This document shows positions 45,844-56,276 of a stretch of DNA of 58,079 bases, in pieces (the first letter of the stretch is position 1; the number at the start of each line of letters is the position of its first letter). The stretch spans positions 1 to 58,079 of the forward strand of contig MU623514.1 in assembly GCA_025201765.1 (NCBI GenBank). Direction: 5' to 3'. The translations under genes were made by a program, and so were the position numbers. Origin of the DNA: Daldinia sp. FL1419. Lineage: Eukaryota > Ascomycota > Sordariomycetes > Xylariales > Hypoxylaceae. The notes below the pieces were generated by a model. It did no database searches, was not told the DNA's origin, and worked only from the letters and a program-made list of their open reading frames with translations.

Positions 45844-47956
45844 CTACGCCTTTTCGTTATTGCCACTCCCTTCCACATTGACTTCGGTCTCCTGACCCTT
45901 TTCCGCGTCTTTCGTCGGCTCTCCCCCTTGTGGCTTCTCAATCCTCTTAAACCCTAGCGTTAACCCAGTCAATAGAGCAGCACCAGAAAATGCGATGGCC
46001 ATGGCCCACGCCGCGTGCAATCCGTCCAGATAACTTTCGCGTATCCCTAATAATTGGCTGTCTGGGAACACACGTTGGAGATCTGTAGCCCCGGTAGCGA
46101 TAATAGTCGCCCGGTCGGCATCCGGAACACGGACGGAAGCCGCGGTGAGTAAACGGTTGATGAATAGTGATTGAGCTGCGGCTACCGACATGGCACCTGA
46201 CAACAGCTGGAAGACTGTTAAGAATAAGGTGGTTAACGCTTGTTCTTCGCTGTTATAACGACACGGCCGTAGTAATCGACTTACAGAGTAGAGTAGACAT
46301 CGACGTAGCCAAGTCTTCGGGCTTGGAAAAGGCCTGAACGACGGTAAGAGGGATCTGCTGGCACGCGCCGTTGCCGATACCGACGACGAATTGGTATCCA
46401 AGGTATGCACCCGCATATGAGTCGACTTCGAGAGTGTAAAGCAATCCTGCACCAATCGCAGTCAAACTGGCACCGACGAGGAGGTAAAGTTGATAAAATG
46501 GAAACTTCGTGAAGAGAATACCGCTAATAATGACGGTCACGGCTGCTTGTCGTTAGCGAATGTCAAAATAGTAAGATAGAGAAACTTACATGCAGAGACG
46601 ATGAGCGGCAAAACTTGAATGCCGCTTAGAGTTGGACTGGACCCCTTGACGGATTGGAAGTAAAGCGGGAGGTTGTAAATCATCATGAAATTGGCGCAAC
46701 TCAATCTGATTACCGCCAGTTAGCCTATACCCTGGGTTTCATGTCTGATCCATAACACTTACAAGAACATGAAAGCGGCACCACCGCATACATGCCGCTG
46801 CACGAGGATTCGGGGGACGATCGACGCGCGCTCTTTAAGGAACCACTGAACCACACTAAAGGCGACAGCGAGAAGAATCCAACCGATGAGAGTTCCAATG
46901 ACATCTGCACTATTCCACGCCTTTGATACACCACCCCACTCGAGAGCAAGGAAGTAGCAGATGATGGAGGCTACCACAAGAATCGTTCCTAACGGATCCA
47001 AACCCAGAAGCTTTTCTCTTAGAGTTGCTGATTGGGGCGGGATGCTCGGTTTTGGGAATAGAGCAAAGAAGATGAGCGATGCAGCACCACCAATTGGCAA
47101 GTTGATGTAAAAGCTATAAAAACAATTCGTTAGTATCGCGGGAGTCATTCATGACAGAACCAAAGATAGACGTACCACCATCGCCATGTAACTTCACCAG
47201 TAAAAGCTCCTCCGACCAAGGGACCAGCTACACTCGCAATACTAAACGCAGCACCTATGCCACCAATAAAGGCCGGAGCCTTTGCGGGCGGAATAAGATG
47301 CGCGATAATCACGTAGGTACCAATAGTAATACCCGCGCCTCCGCAACCAGTGATCACACGGCCGGCGATGAGCATCTGACTGTTCCTCGAGACACCACAG
47401 ATCAAACTTCCCAATTCAAATACGAACACGGAGACCGCATAAGCAATCTTGAGCGGAAAGTATTTGTAGATCGTTCCCCATGGCGCTTGGAAGGCCGCCA
47501 GCGTAAGGAAAAATGCCGAGCCATACCACCCGACCTGGTCCAGACTCTGAAATTCTTCCGTGATCTTGGGGATGGCTGTCGCTACTATAGTCTAGAAGCA
47601 ATTGTTAGGATAAACTTTACGAATAAAAAAGCAAAGCGAATATACTCGATGACATACCATGTCAAGCGGTACCTATAGATAGAAGCGATTAGCAATTCAG
47701 CCAAAAGTTATTCCAGCCAAGGATAGCCACCCACAAGAAACATAGTTAACAGCGTTGCGACGTAAACGATCCACAGCTTCCACCCCTCTGGGTATGCTGG
47801 CTTTGGCGCATCGACAGCATCGTCGCTCGCGATGACGACAGCCTCTTTCGGATCTGCCTTTTCGTATACGGACCCAGACAGCGACGCGGGAGGAAGAGAC
47901 GTCCTACCGCTAGTCGCGTCAGCGTCGGCACTAGCTCTATCCCGGGACGCGGCCAT
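45844..47956 (-). CDS. MFS drug/metabolite exporter (14-helix DHA2 type)
   Basis: Seven exons: 47735-47956, 47658-47672, 47176-47591, 46763-47113, 46590-46705, 46285-46542 and 45844-46214; 582 residues. The 15-base second exon encodes VPLDM and restores the family signature LDMTIVATAIPKITEEF. GRVITGCGGAGI and the antiporter motif C (GAAFSIASVAGPLVGGAFTG) are present, and WRWCFYINLPIGG is the DHA2 mark after helix 6. About 14 membrane helices can be drawn. The N- and C-terminal tails are charged and cytosolic. It should export the cluster product by proton antiport at the plasma membrane, giving self-protection. The acceptor of exon 6 is a tandem AAGCAG, so a variant one residue longer is possible. 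Genes on both sides point the same way. Confidence 0.92.
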
Positions 47957-47998
47957 CGTGGATATCTCTCGACGTGTGGAAAGGGTGTGGTAGGTAAG

Positions 47999-48009
47999 TC
48001 GAAGAGCGA
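47999..48009. promoter_or_regulatory. TCG-N5-CGA word upstream of the MFS gene
   Basis: TCGAAGAGCGA. It fits TCG-N5-CGA but not the S position of the full AflR consensus. Close to the start codon. Confidence 0.4.
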
Positions 48010-48538
48010 TGAGCGAAGCAGGTACCTAGAAAATTTGTTTCTTAGGCAGGCGATACACTAGGACTATACATATCAAAATAGATCCGTGTTACACGTGGGG
48101 GATCTACAATATAGGATAGAGTAGCAGTCTACAGGGCAACGGTGCTTAACCACGCCGGGGAAAAATAGGAGTCGAACGTTCAAAATACTACTCTACATGC
48201 GTCGTTGAGTACCTATAATTGGACGCTATTGATAATCATAGCTCTTAAGATGACCCCGACTATAGCCAACAGAGCCTTATATCATGGAGAGCTAGGGTTC
48301 CGTGCGGCTCTCACATTTGGTCGGCCCGCCGATACCTAGCGGCAGCCGATGCCCTGTTATCTTGGGGTATTAAGTAGGATGGCTGGTCCTGTTCGGAGTG
48401 TTCGCCGGAAGAAGCAGCGGCACGGCACGCTGTAAGGTACAAGTGCCTAGCTCATATTAGACATTGGTTAACCTTGTAGCTATTAACGTTAGATATTGTT
48501 CTTAGTGTAAGCTCAGCGAAGTTTATGATCCGTCGGTC

Positions 48539-48615
48539 TCGGCGAGGTCGGCGAGATTAGTATATGGCTACATCGGTAAGGTCGGTAAGGTCGGCGAGGT
48601 TCGGCGAGGTTGAAA
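48539..48615 (+). repeat. Array of TCGGCGAG words
   Basis: Copies begin at 48539, 48548, 48591 and 48601, with related TCGGTAAG words between. The last copy extends to a 15-mer shared with 35979-35993. Confidence 0.75.
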
Positions 48616-48846
48616 ATCGCCAAGAAATCCACACCACCAACGGCTCACACCGCACTGCATATGCACTACATAGCCCCCCTAGCAACGTTCATTACACCGG
48701 ACGGGCGGCGTCTCTGTAGACGTACAATGCAAACGCCAAAATTACAACGATACACAAGATTTCCAAGAGGTTGACGCCCCCCGGCCAGATTAAAATTAAT
48801 ATATGCAAAGGTGATATATACACAGTATTACCAGTCCGTTTTTCCT

Positions 48847-50671
48847 CTATGATCTAGAAACCAGGAAACCACCATTTTGTAGTCTTTGAAAGGTGCCGCT
48901 GCGGTCGTACTTCTGGCTCACGGTTCGCAAAAAGTTCAGGTTCTGCGAACCGTAGCTCGCAAGCACGTTTTGATCGCGCGCTGCGATGTTTGCGAAGATG
49001 AACGGGTCGTACAGCTTCCTGGCTTGCGACCGGCTTTTGACGTAGTCGCCAATCTGTGTTAGGACGCTGTGGACCTGTTTGTCGTCTGCCGGGTCTGTCC
49101 ACGTGGAGATGGGGTTCCATAGGGTCAGTGCCCTCTTAGAGGTGCCTAGGACGTTTCCGCCGTTACAGTCGGCAGCACGAGCCGCAGCAGCACCTAAAGT
49201 CTGGATAACGAGGAGGAATGCGGCGGAAGTGCCGTTGTTAGCGGCGTTGATGGTGAGGTACTTGTTGTATAGATCAAGGTACATATCCGCGTCCGGTATC
49301 GTGGTAACACCAACTGTGTCGCGACTGGCTTCGGGTTGCGGTGGGCTTTGAAGTTGGATGAATTCCAAGGTCGTGCCGTTTGTAGGAGGCGTCCTCTCCG
49401 ATAACGGTTTTATATTGGCAAAGGGCGCGAATACGGCAGGGTCGTTTGTAGGCTCGCCATAGACGAAAGCGACGGTGAATCCATCAGGTGAGCAAGTCAT
49501 TTGGATTCCAGCTTTTGAGTCTCCCTCCATCTTCTCTTGCACCTCTGCCAGCGCTTTTAAGACCGCCTTCGCATCAGAAGCGGCGTAGATCGCATTACGA
49601 TACCAAATATTCCGTGGCATTTTAGTGTACAGTTCGAATTTGGTGACGATACCTTTTATGATGTATTAGCTTCAATCTTGTCAATCTTGTGGTATTGTAC
49701 TGAATAAATGAGCTCTCCTACCAAAGTTGTTCCCGCCTCCCTTCAAGGCGCGGAAGAGATCCGAATTCTCACGTTTGCTTGCGGTGACTACTCTGAAATC
49801 CGAAAGCACAACCTAAATATGTGCATTAGTACACAGAAAACCGGATTCGATGGTGTAGTGAGATCTGCACATACTTCCATGCTCTTGATGTTGTCCGCTG
49901 CGAGCCCCGTAAGCGAGTTGATGATCGGATGACCACCACCGAGGAGAAGTCCGGATACGCCCACATACTTGTTGCGACCAGACACCACCGCGACGCCTCG
50001 CGAGTCAAGATACTCCTGGACGGGTCCGAAGCGAAGACCGGCACCTACGGTCGCGTACAACTTGTCTGCGCTTAAGCTTAGGCTCGAAAAGCGCTGCGTG
50101 TCGATGGTGACACCCTCCTGGCCGATACCCGCAAAACCTGGGTTGGGGTTGTGACCACCAGATCGGACCGCGAATTTGGACTGCAGCCTGCTGATCACTT
50201 GCAACGCGACAGCTACCTGGACGGGATGTTCCGGGGTAATGAAACAAGCCGCGGGGAGGTCACAATTGCTCGACCTAAACGCAATATTTAGCATAACGGA
50301 TCGCCCGGCTTTTCGGTAGCACACCCGACTAACCAGTTTTTTTCTAATAGAGTGACGTAGGCGGTTTGATTTGTCTTGGTATCCGTATAAGAATCTGGTA
50401 GGATATAGCGAAGTAATTGACATGCGACTTGCGCTTGGAAAGACGATGCCCGAGCGCTGATGACTTGGCTGGAAGCTTGATCTAACAGCGCGCTTGAATT
50501 CCGAATCGCCGCGTTCAACTGAGTGATGATAGGATCCGATGAAGAAAAGGATCCGAGACTATCTAACAACTGCTCGGAAAAAGACTCCTCTCTAACTTGA
50601 ATAGCGGCACCAAATGAACCTGTCGCCGCAGCGACGAGAAGCAACGAAGGGACCTTCATATTGAGTACCAC
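48847..50671 (-). CDS. Secreted FAD-linked oxidase (berberine bridge enzyme-like)
   Basis: Exons 50334-50671, 49875-50274, 49722-49812 and 48847-49652 give 544 residues. A signal peptide is clear (VPSLLLVAAATGSFGA), so it should enter the secretory pathway. The PP-loop segment FAVRSGGHNPNPG contains His154, the usual covalent FAD attachment residue. DLFRALKGGGNNFGIVTKFEL is the second FAD-binding mark of the family. The usual GLTLGGG(I/L) loop here reads GLLLGGGHP, so the second, cysteinyl FAD bond typical of bicovalent members is probably absent. Members catalyse two-electron oxidations that often close rings. An example is FmqD in fumiquinazoline biosynthesis, which acts in the cell wall. 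MKVPSLLL, four codons in, is an equally possible start. Confidence 0.92.
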
Positions 50672-51839
50672 AAGAAATTAATTGCTTCCTTCTTTGCCGA
50701 TCACCAAATCGATCACCGAATGAATGAAGGCGATCGTTGCGATGCGGAGTAGAAAAAAAGGCAAGGAAGATAAACAGGAACAAGGGGAGAAGAATGAAAG
50801 ATTTAAGAGGCGATTTCCAACATTTCGAGCCTTCTATTGACACACCAGAACCACAGCGCCGCACACGCGCTTACTGTCGCCTATGCCACATGGCTTCGAT
50901 GTTACCGTGATTGTAATCAAAGAAACCCCACCGGAAACGAGGCAAGGGGAGCGTCGTTAGCTGAAGTATTCGCCCTGAACAGACGCAGCTCACGCCCGTC
51001 CCCTCCAATAGGAACCATCCAAATAAGCGGGACGTGATCCTTCGTAGAACCACACTACTATGTACGACGCAAACCGCAACATTCTAGATTGCTGTGGCCG
51101 AGCGGCGCGTGCTAGGTAGCTTCCTAATGCGGGATCTAGGGACTTGACGTCGTCCCTAAGAATCTTGGATATGAGAGAACCGTCGCATCCGGCCCGGCTC
51201 CGACGAGATCGTGCTATTATTACCTTGGGGATCGCGATAGTTTCTGCTTCTACTACTGCTACTGTAGTAATATTCGTCACTAGCCTTCTTTTCCCGCTGC
51301 TATGTAACCAAACATCTATGCATACCTAGGCCCTAGGGACAAGTTGGGGTTTACCCTGCGTCGTCCACGTGGAACCAACTGCCATAACGTCACGATAGGG
51401 CTTCTATTCTTACTTGGCTGTAGAACGTATGATCAGTATGATACTAGCTACGCTTTTAGTGACCACGCCGGTTTCAGCTTCAGGATCCTGGGTAAGCCTC
51501 CAACGCTCGTGAAGCCGTATTGACGAGGTCTAGATTTGATGTCATCGTTCAAAAGTAGGAGTTGGTTTGAGTCGCACGACTTTACTCGGCAAACTCTTGC
51601 TGCCTTCGTCAAGCATGGCATTCCTTCTGTGGACCGCCACGTGAAGTCATTCCCGTCTGACTTGCTTGCTAGTAGCGGGGTTCCATCTGATCCTATAGCC
51701 GATTGTTGTGGGATTAATCCCGTACTCCCCCTTTCGGTCGTTGTGAAATATTGTAGTCGCAGCTGATTTTCGGGATAGATTTTATTGCCCCATCAAGGAA
51801 ATTAATTACCGTCCAATAAGTGTTATTCTATCTTTGCTG
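50672..51839. other. Promoter of the FAD oxidase and right border of the cluster
   Basis: TCGATCACCGA (TCG-N5-CGA) lies at 50709-50719, 38-48 bases before the FAD oxidase start; a second partial copy (CGATCACC) sits just before it. Beyond about 51 kb no gene or signal is recognised. Confidence 0.5.
50709..50719. promoter_or_regulatory. TCG-N5-CGA word upstream of the FAD oxidase
   Basis: TCGATCACCGA. It fits TCG-N5-CGA but not the S position of the full AflR consensus. Its place so near the start codon is unusual. Confidence 0.4.
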
Positions 51840-53466
51840 TTTTCCTACTAGTTCCTCCACTGGCTTCATAACATTAAGCGTATCGGGGTGCTCGTCGCCT
51901 ACCTAATACCCTCCTACTAAGATCCAGAGCCTTTCGAAAAGCCATTTCAGCATCTCAGTACTCTCCCTGGCCTCGTAAATTTCTCCCTATGCCGCTCATA
52001 ACGGCTGTACCCTCAGGGCTCTCCAGGCCCCCGGTCACTTTCGTAACTTCTAACATTTGTTGATATATAGACTCTGCCCCTTGTCTCGCAAAAACTATTG
52101 CGTCGCCATCAAGTGTCTTGTAGCGTCCTGACTTATAGATACTCTCCGAGAACTACAATACCTAACGAAAAAGAAGAGAGAGGACTATTGCGAAATTAAC
52201 CATGCCATCAATTGTATCTGAATTATTATCTCCAAGTATTTGCTTCCTCAGCTTCAATGTCCTCCGGTGCATTGACTCCGCATCCTGATATTTCCTCTGG
52301 CCTAACAATGCGAGACCGAGGCCGTTCATATTGTCAAGGGGGTCTCTATGTTCAAGGCCGTATATTTTCTCCAGTGATTGGATTACCTCTCGGTACAATC
52401 TTTCCGCTTCTTTATTTTCCCCTCTAAAGTATAACCTGTTAGCGAGCCGTCCCATACTGTTAAGTGTAGTAGGGTATTTGGGATCTAATGCCTTTTCCTT
52501 TAGGTTTAGAGACAGTTGTAATGCCCGCTCTACTGCTCCGCAATGCCCGGGAATACTATAAGCTTCGGCAACGTGAGAGAGAACACTCCATGTAGCCCAC
52601 GCAGTCTTCTTGTCCCTGGTATCTTGTTGAAAGTCTAAGGCGATTTTCGTATGTGGTCAGTATTGTACCCACGTACTACCTACTGTTGTCCGTGCCCGGG
52701 TACGGGAATTTGACTCCTTTCGTTTAGTGATAAAAGCATATCCCTTTAGCGTACCTATAGCTTCATCGACTTCTACTTCATCTTCTCCATACACGGGGGA
52801 AAGAGGGATATCTTTCTCCTCGTAGAAACAACTGTTTAAGGCAGTTCGTGGCTAATGGATTGTCTCTTTGTATATGCTCGAATGGAATAAGCCGCCAGGT
52901 GGTTGCGACCGAGTTTAAAACGTCTTTGTGCTTACCGCGGTCCTCAAAATTTTGGCTCAAGAGCTTGATTGGAATTTTATTATTTTCCCGGCAGTGATAA
53001 AGGCATCTACTTGTCAATATTCCCGTGCTAGCCACATGCGCCGAGGCTTGTCTAATCGCTAGGGGAAGATAAGCCAATACCTAGTTCAACCAGATTATGT
53101 GTGCCCACTCTGTCTTGGAGTTGGTCTTCCGTTAGTCCATTTTGAAATAGCTGAAAAGCCTCATCTTCGTTCATTTCTTGGACGAAGATCATATCTCCTC
53201 GTAAGATATCTATCTAGTCTAGTAGTAACTTCATGGTTCTGTGTAGTAACGAGGATGAAGCCGTTTCGGTTTAAAGGAAGATATCTTGCAAGGCCCTGGG
53301 TGTTATCATCACCGAAGGTTAGTTGCATGTCGTCGGCGCTGTCGAGAATTAAGAGCCACTCTCTAATGCTCTTCTGGTTCAAGGCGGTTTTCGTAATCTC
53401 CGCCGAACCATTCAAAAAGGAGCGATCGTTGGGACCCGAATACTTATTTAATCCTAGATGATCCAC
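51840..53466 (-). pseudogene. Decayed NB-ARC / TPR-repeat NLR gene
   Basis: Reading right to left, 53161-53466 encodes an NB-ARC stretch with the Walker B-like WLLILDSADDM and the sensor LVTTQNHEVTTRL. 52778-53077 holds a piece with LAIRQASAHVASTG (the GLPLAIxQAxAY-type region). 52162-52560 encodes tetratricopeptide repeats of the kinesin light chain kind (NRLYFRGENKEAERLYREV, LGLALLGQRKYQDAE, HRRTLKLRKQILG). Further TPR traces (GGLESPEGTAVMSGIG, then EHPDTLNVM) reach about 51840. Frame changes and stops separate all pieces. The P-loop region is not recognisable right of 53470, although decayed sequence may continue to about 53850. Intact relatives are fungal intracellular receptors. Confidence 0.8.
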
Positions 53467-54317
53467 TAGGAGTGGGATTCTAGGCCATCCAGCGATATAG
53501 GCCGAGGAGTAGCAAGTGTCAAGCCCCTCTATAAATGCTTACCGCAATATAATTGCGCAATTGGCTGGGTCGAGAGAATGACTTTAAAATTATTTGGTTG
53601 GATGAAAATATCCATCTCGTGTTCTATTGGCAGGGGTAATGGTAAGCTGTAAGGTACCTGAGCAATGTGGCTGTACCACTACCTCGATCTCATTGTCCTA
53701 GTATACCTGGCTATGAATTCCTCGTCATGAGAGACGAGCTTCTGGGGATTGCTACCTTGGCGATCCCGAGGCAGTGGAAACAATACGATATTTCGAGTGA
53801 TATTGAAAGCAAGGCCGCAGGCTGATCCGCGACTGGTAGAATTAAAATCTTTGCATTAATGGTAACTAAGCTATAGTATACTATAGGTAATAGTCTCTTT
53901 GTGCATTCTAGGAGCTTTGCCTCGCGGAGGGCGATGTCTACCTACCTAGTATATGACTGGGCTATTACCGAGAATGATCCTTTTCTTCCTAATTGACTCT
54001 ATTAGCCTATTTTTTGACAACCACAACCCGAACCAGCTTCTGCTTCTGCTAGTATTACTCTATCCCGTGGATCTCTATGCTTATATATGTAGACTTCGCG
54101 GTAATGAAATCTAGAAAATCTTCGTTGATGATGTACTCGTTGGATATCGACCAACGTGACTCTGTGGCTCGCTAATATACGAGTTTTATTTTTCGTCGGC
54201 CATTGGATACTCTCTTTTCGCGGGTGAGCTGTACCGACCCGTAATGGTATGAATGTGAGGGCATAGGGATATGTTAACGTCAAATCTATCTCAACGCCAC
54301 GCGCTTAGCTAAATCCT
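53467..54317. other. Intergenic, perhaps remnant of the NLR N-terminus
   Basis: No intact gene. Minus-strand translation near 53650-53850 gives scattered residues that could be a worn NB-ARC start, but no motif is certain. Short open frames near 54002-54283 have no family resemblance. Confidence 0.35.
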
Positions 54318-56276
54318 CTAGATAAGCCGTATCCTGCGTGCGATCAATAGACAGGTGACGCAGAAGAAGATGAGACTTGATAAAATGACGAGGAAGGCAT
54401 TGATGTTTTCAGTATCTTGGAAGGGAACATGCACGTTCATGCCGAATAGACCCGTGACTACGTTCAGGGGAACGATAATGGTGGCCAAAAATGTAATTTT
54501 GCTGAGCCCTGCATTAGTCTCTGTCCCTTGCGTGATACTATCCATGGTTAACTGAGCAATGTAGTTGCTGTGAGCACGGGATAAAATTTTCTCAAAATGG
54601 GTGAGGTTGGTCATCATCGTGACGACGTGATCTTGGATGTCGCCAAGATACATCCCTATATCCATCCGTGGCGTGACTTTGTAGTCTTCGTTGCAGCGTT
54701 TGGTAAAGCCCTTCAAGATGTCGGCCTTGCCTCCGAGTCCCCGCATCAGGGCTAGGGTGTTCTTTCGGACGTTGCCGAGCTTGCGTAGGAACAGATTGTT
54801 ATCAGTCGGGCGGGCGACAAAGATGGAGTCTTCGATGGACATGGTAAGCGACTCCACCCTATCGATCGCAGGAGCGAACGAATCGACGATGTTATCACTA
54901 TAAACTGTCAGCGCTTCCCGATTTTCGTGCACGCTGATATTGGGTTGTACTTACATCAGAGCGTAGCAGATCCAATCGCTGCTTAGGGAAACGTAATCCT
55001 TAAGGCTTGAGATTCTCTTTCGGACAAGAGAGGCGTGGGTGTTTGGCACAAAGCTGAAGCTGAGGGTACCTTCCCGGAAGACCACGACATAGATATTGTA
55101 CGGCTCGTAGTCGGGTCCGTCATCATCTTGGACGACGTTGAAGGACCGAAACGAGGCGAAATAGTACGAGGGGAAAATTTCAATCTTCTCTCGGGGCTCT
55201 TGAGTCGTGATATCCTCGATTGTTAGAGGATGTACCCCGAAAGCCTTACAGAGAGCCCTGACTTCCTCCTCGGAGGGCCTGTTAATGTTCAACCACCAGA
55301 CACCATCCGGCTCGTCTCGAGGGAGAGTGAAGAGGCCGCGTATATCCTCACCGGGAAGGACTAGATCTCCAAACTCCGCAGCGTGGATGGTGGATTCCCA
55401 TGCGGAAGAAAAGAAGCTAAAACGGTTGGGATCTAGATGCTCTTTATCGACAGGTTTTGATATTGTTTGCTGCAACTCAGGTGCCTGATTTGCTTGTGAT
55501 ATCTTCTCGTGGTCAATATCTGATGAGCCCGACGGAATATTGATGAAGTCGCCGTCGACGGTAATCATAGGCGGAGGTGGAGTTACCGAGTTCTGTCTCA
55601 GGTTTGGGAATACCCGAACCGCCTCCTGGGCGTCGAAGCTTTCCTTACGAGCAGCGTTTTCTGATGCGATGAAATTCTCGAGGTAGTCAAAATCGATATG
55701 TAGCTGGTCCCGGCGATGTTCTTCCTGCACGGGAAAGCACACGTCATCCTCGGCAGTCTTGTTGGTTGCTAAGCTTGCCCCATCGTCAGCGAGAAAGGTG
55801 CCGGGCTTGCTACGGCCGGAACGTTGGCTCAGATGGCTGTTGCGGCTGGTGGAAGAATAAGTTCGCTGAAGAGCTTCGCCCTCCTCAGATTTCCGCGCGC
55901 GGACATCTGTGATAGAAAGGGCACGTTCGCGACGGCGAGCTTCTGCGAATGCTTTGACAGAGTTCGGAGGAGATACAGCACGCGGCTGGTCGTTGGTAGA
56001 GTTGAAAGTAGGCCTGCGGCTGTGGGACGTCAACGGAGACACGCCTTCGTCATCTTCATCGAGAACTGCTTCCTCAAAATCTCGCACCCGAATGTCGGAA
56101 GGCGAATAGGGAGCAGCTGGCTGCAGATGTTGGCGGGATCCATACAGGGTATCAACAGTACCACGCCTAGGGCGCTCAAGCTTCTGAGCGGATGAAATCT
56201 GGTGGCGATGATCGTCAAGCTCCGGAACAGGGGTGTTGTAACCCGAGCCGGATGCAACCTCTTCGTGATCGGACAT
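54318..56276 (-). CDS. CorA-family magnesium transporter (Alr/Mnr2-like)
   Basis: Exons 54955-56276 and 54318-54897 give 633 residues. A long polar, serine-rich N-terminal region (about 1-260) is typical of fungal Alr1/Mnr2 proteins rather than the bacterial CorA. The cytosolic domain follows: GVWWLNINRPSEEEVRALCKAFGVHPLTIEDITT and PSYYFASFRSF. Long helices then lead to the pore. The signature GMN is seen in VTGLFGMNVHVPF near residue 590, between two C-terminal membrane helices (TFLATIIVPLNVVTGLFG and INAFLVILSSLIFFCVTCLL). It should carry Mg2+ across the vacuolar or plasma membrane. It is a housekeeping gene outside the cluster. Confidence 0.93.

Larger units (their letters stand above)
47957..48846. 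promoter_or_regulatory. Promoter region of the MFS gene
   Basis: TCGAAGAGCGA (TCG-N5-CGA) lies at 47999-48009, only about 45 bases before the MFS start. From 48539 to 48615 there are four TCGGCGAG words, ending in the exact 15-mer TCGGCGAGGTTGAAA (48601-48615) also found before FAD monooxygenase 2. The remainder, to 48846, is the 3' side of the FAD oxidase gene. Confidence 0.5.

Noticed and set aside
20412..50671. Identity with the fumiquinazoline cluster
   Set aside because: The trimodular synthetase of that pathway is absent, and P450s, MOSC fusion, methyltransferase and EthD protein are extra. Only a partial analogy holds.
51536..51766. 76-residue plus-strand open frame
   Set aside because: No family resemblance, no promoter or splice context, and length is within what chance gives.
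54002..54283. 93-residue minus-strand open frame
   Set aside because: Composition is unlike protein and there is no recognisable motif; it lies between the transporter and the NLR relic.
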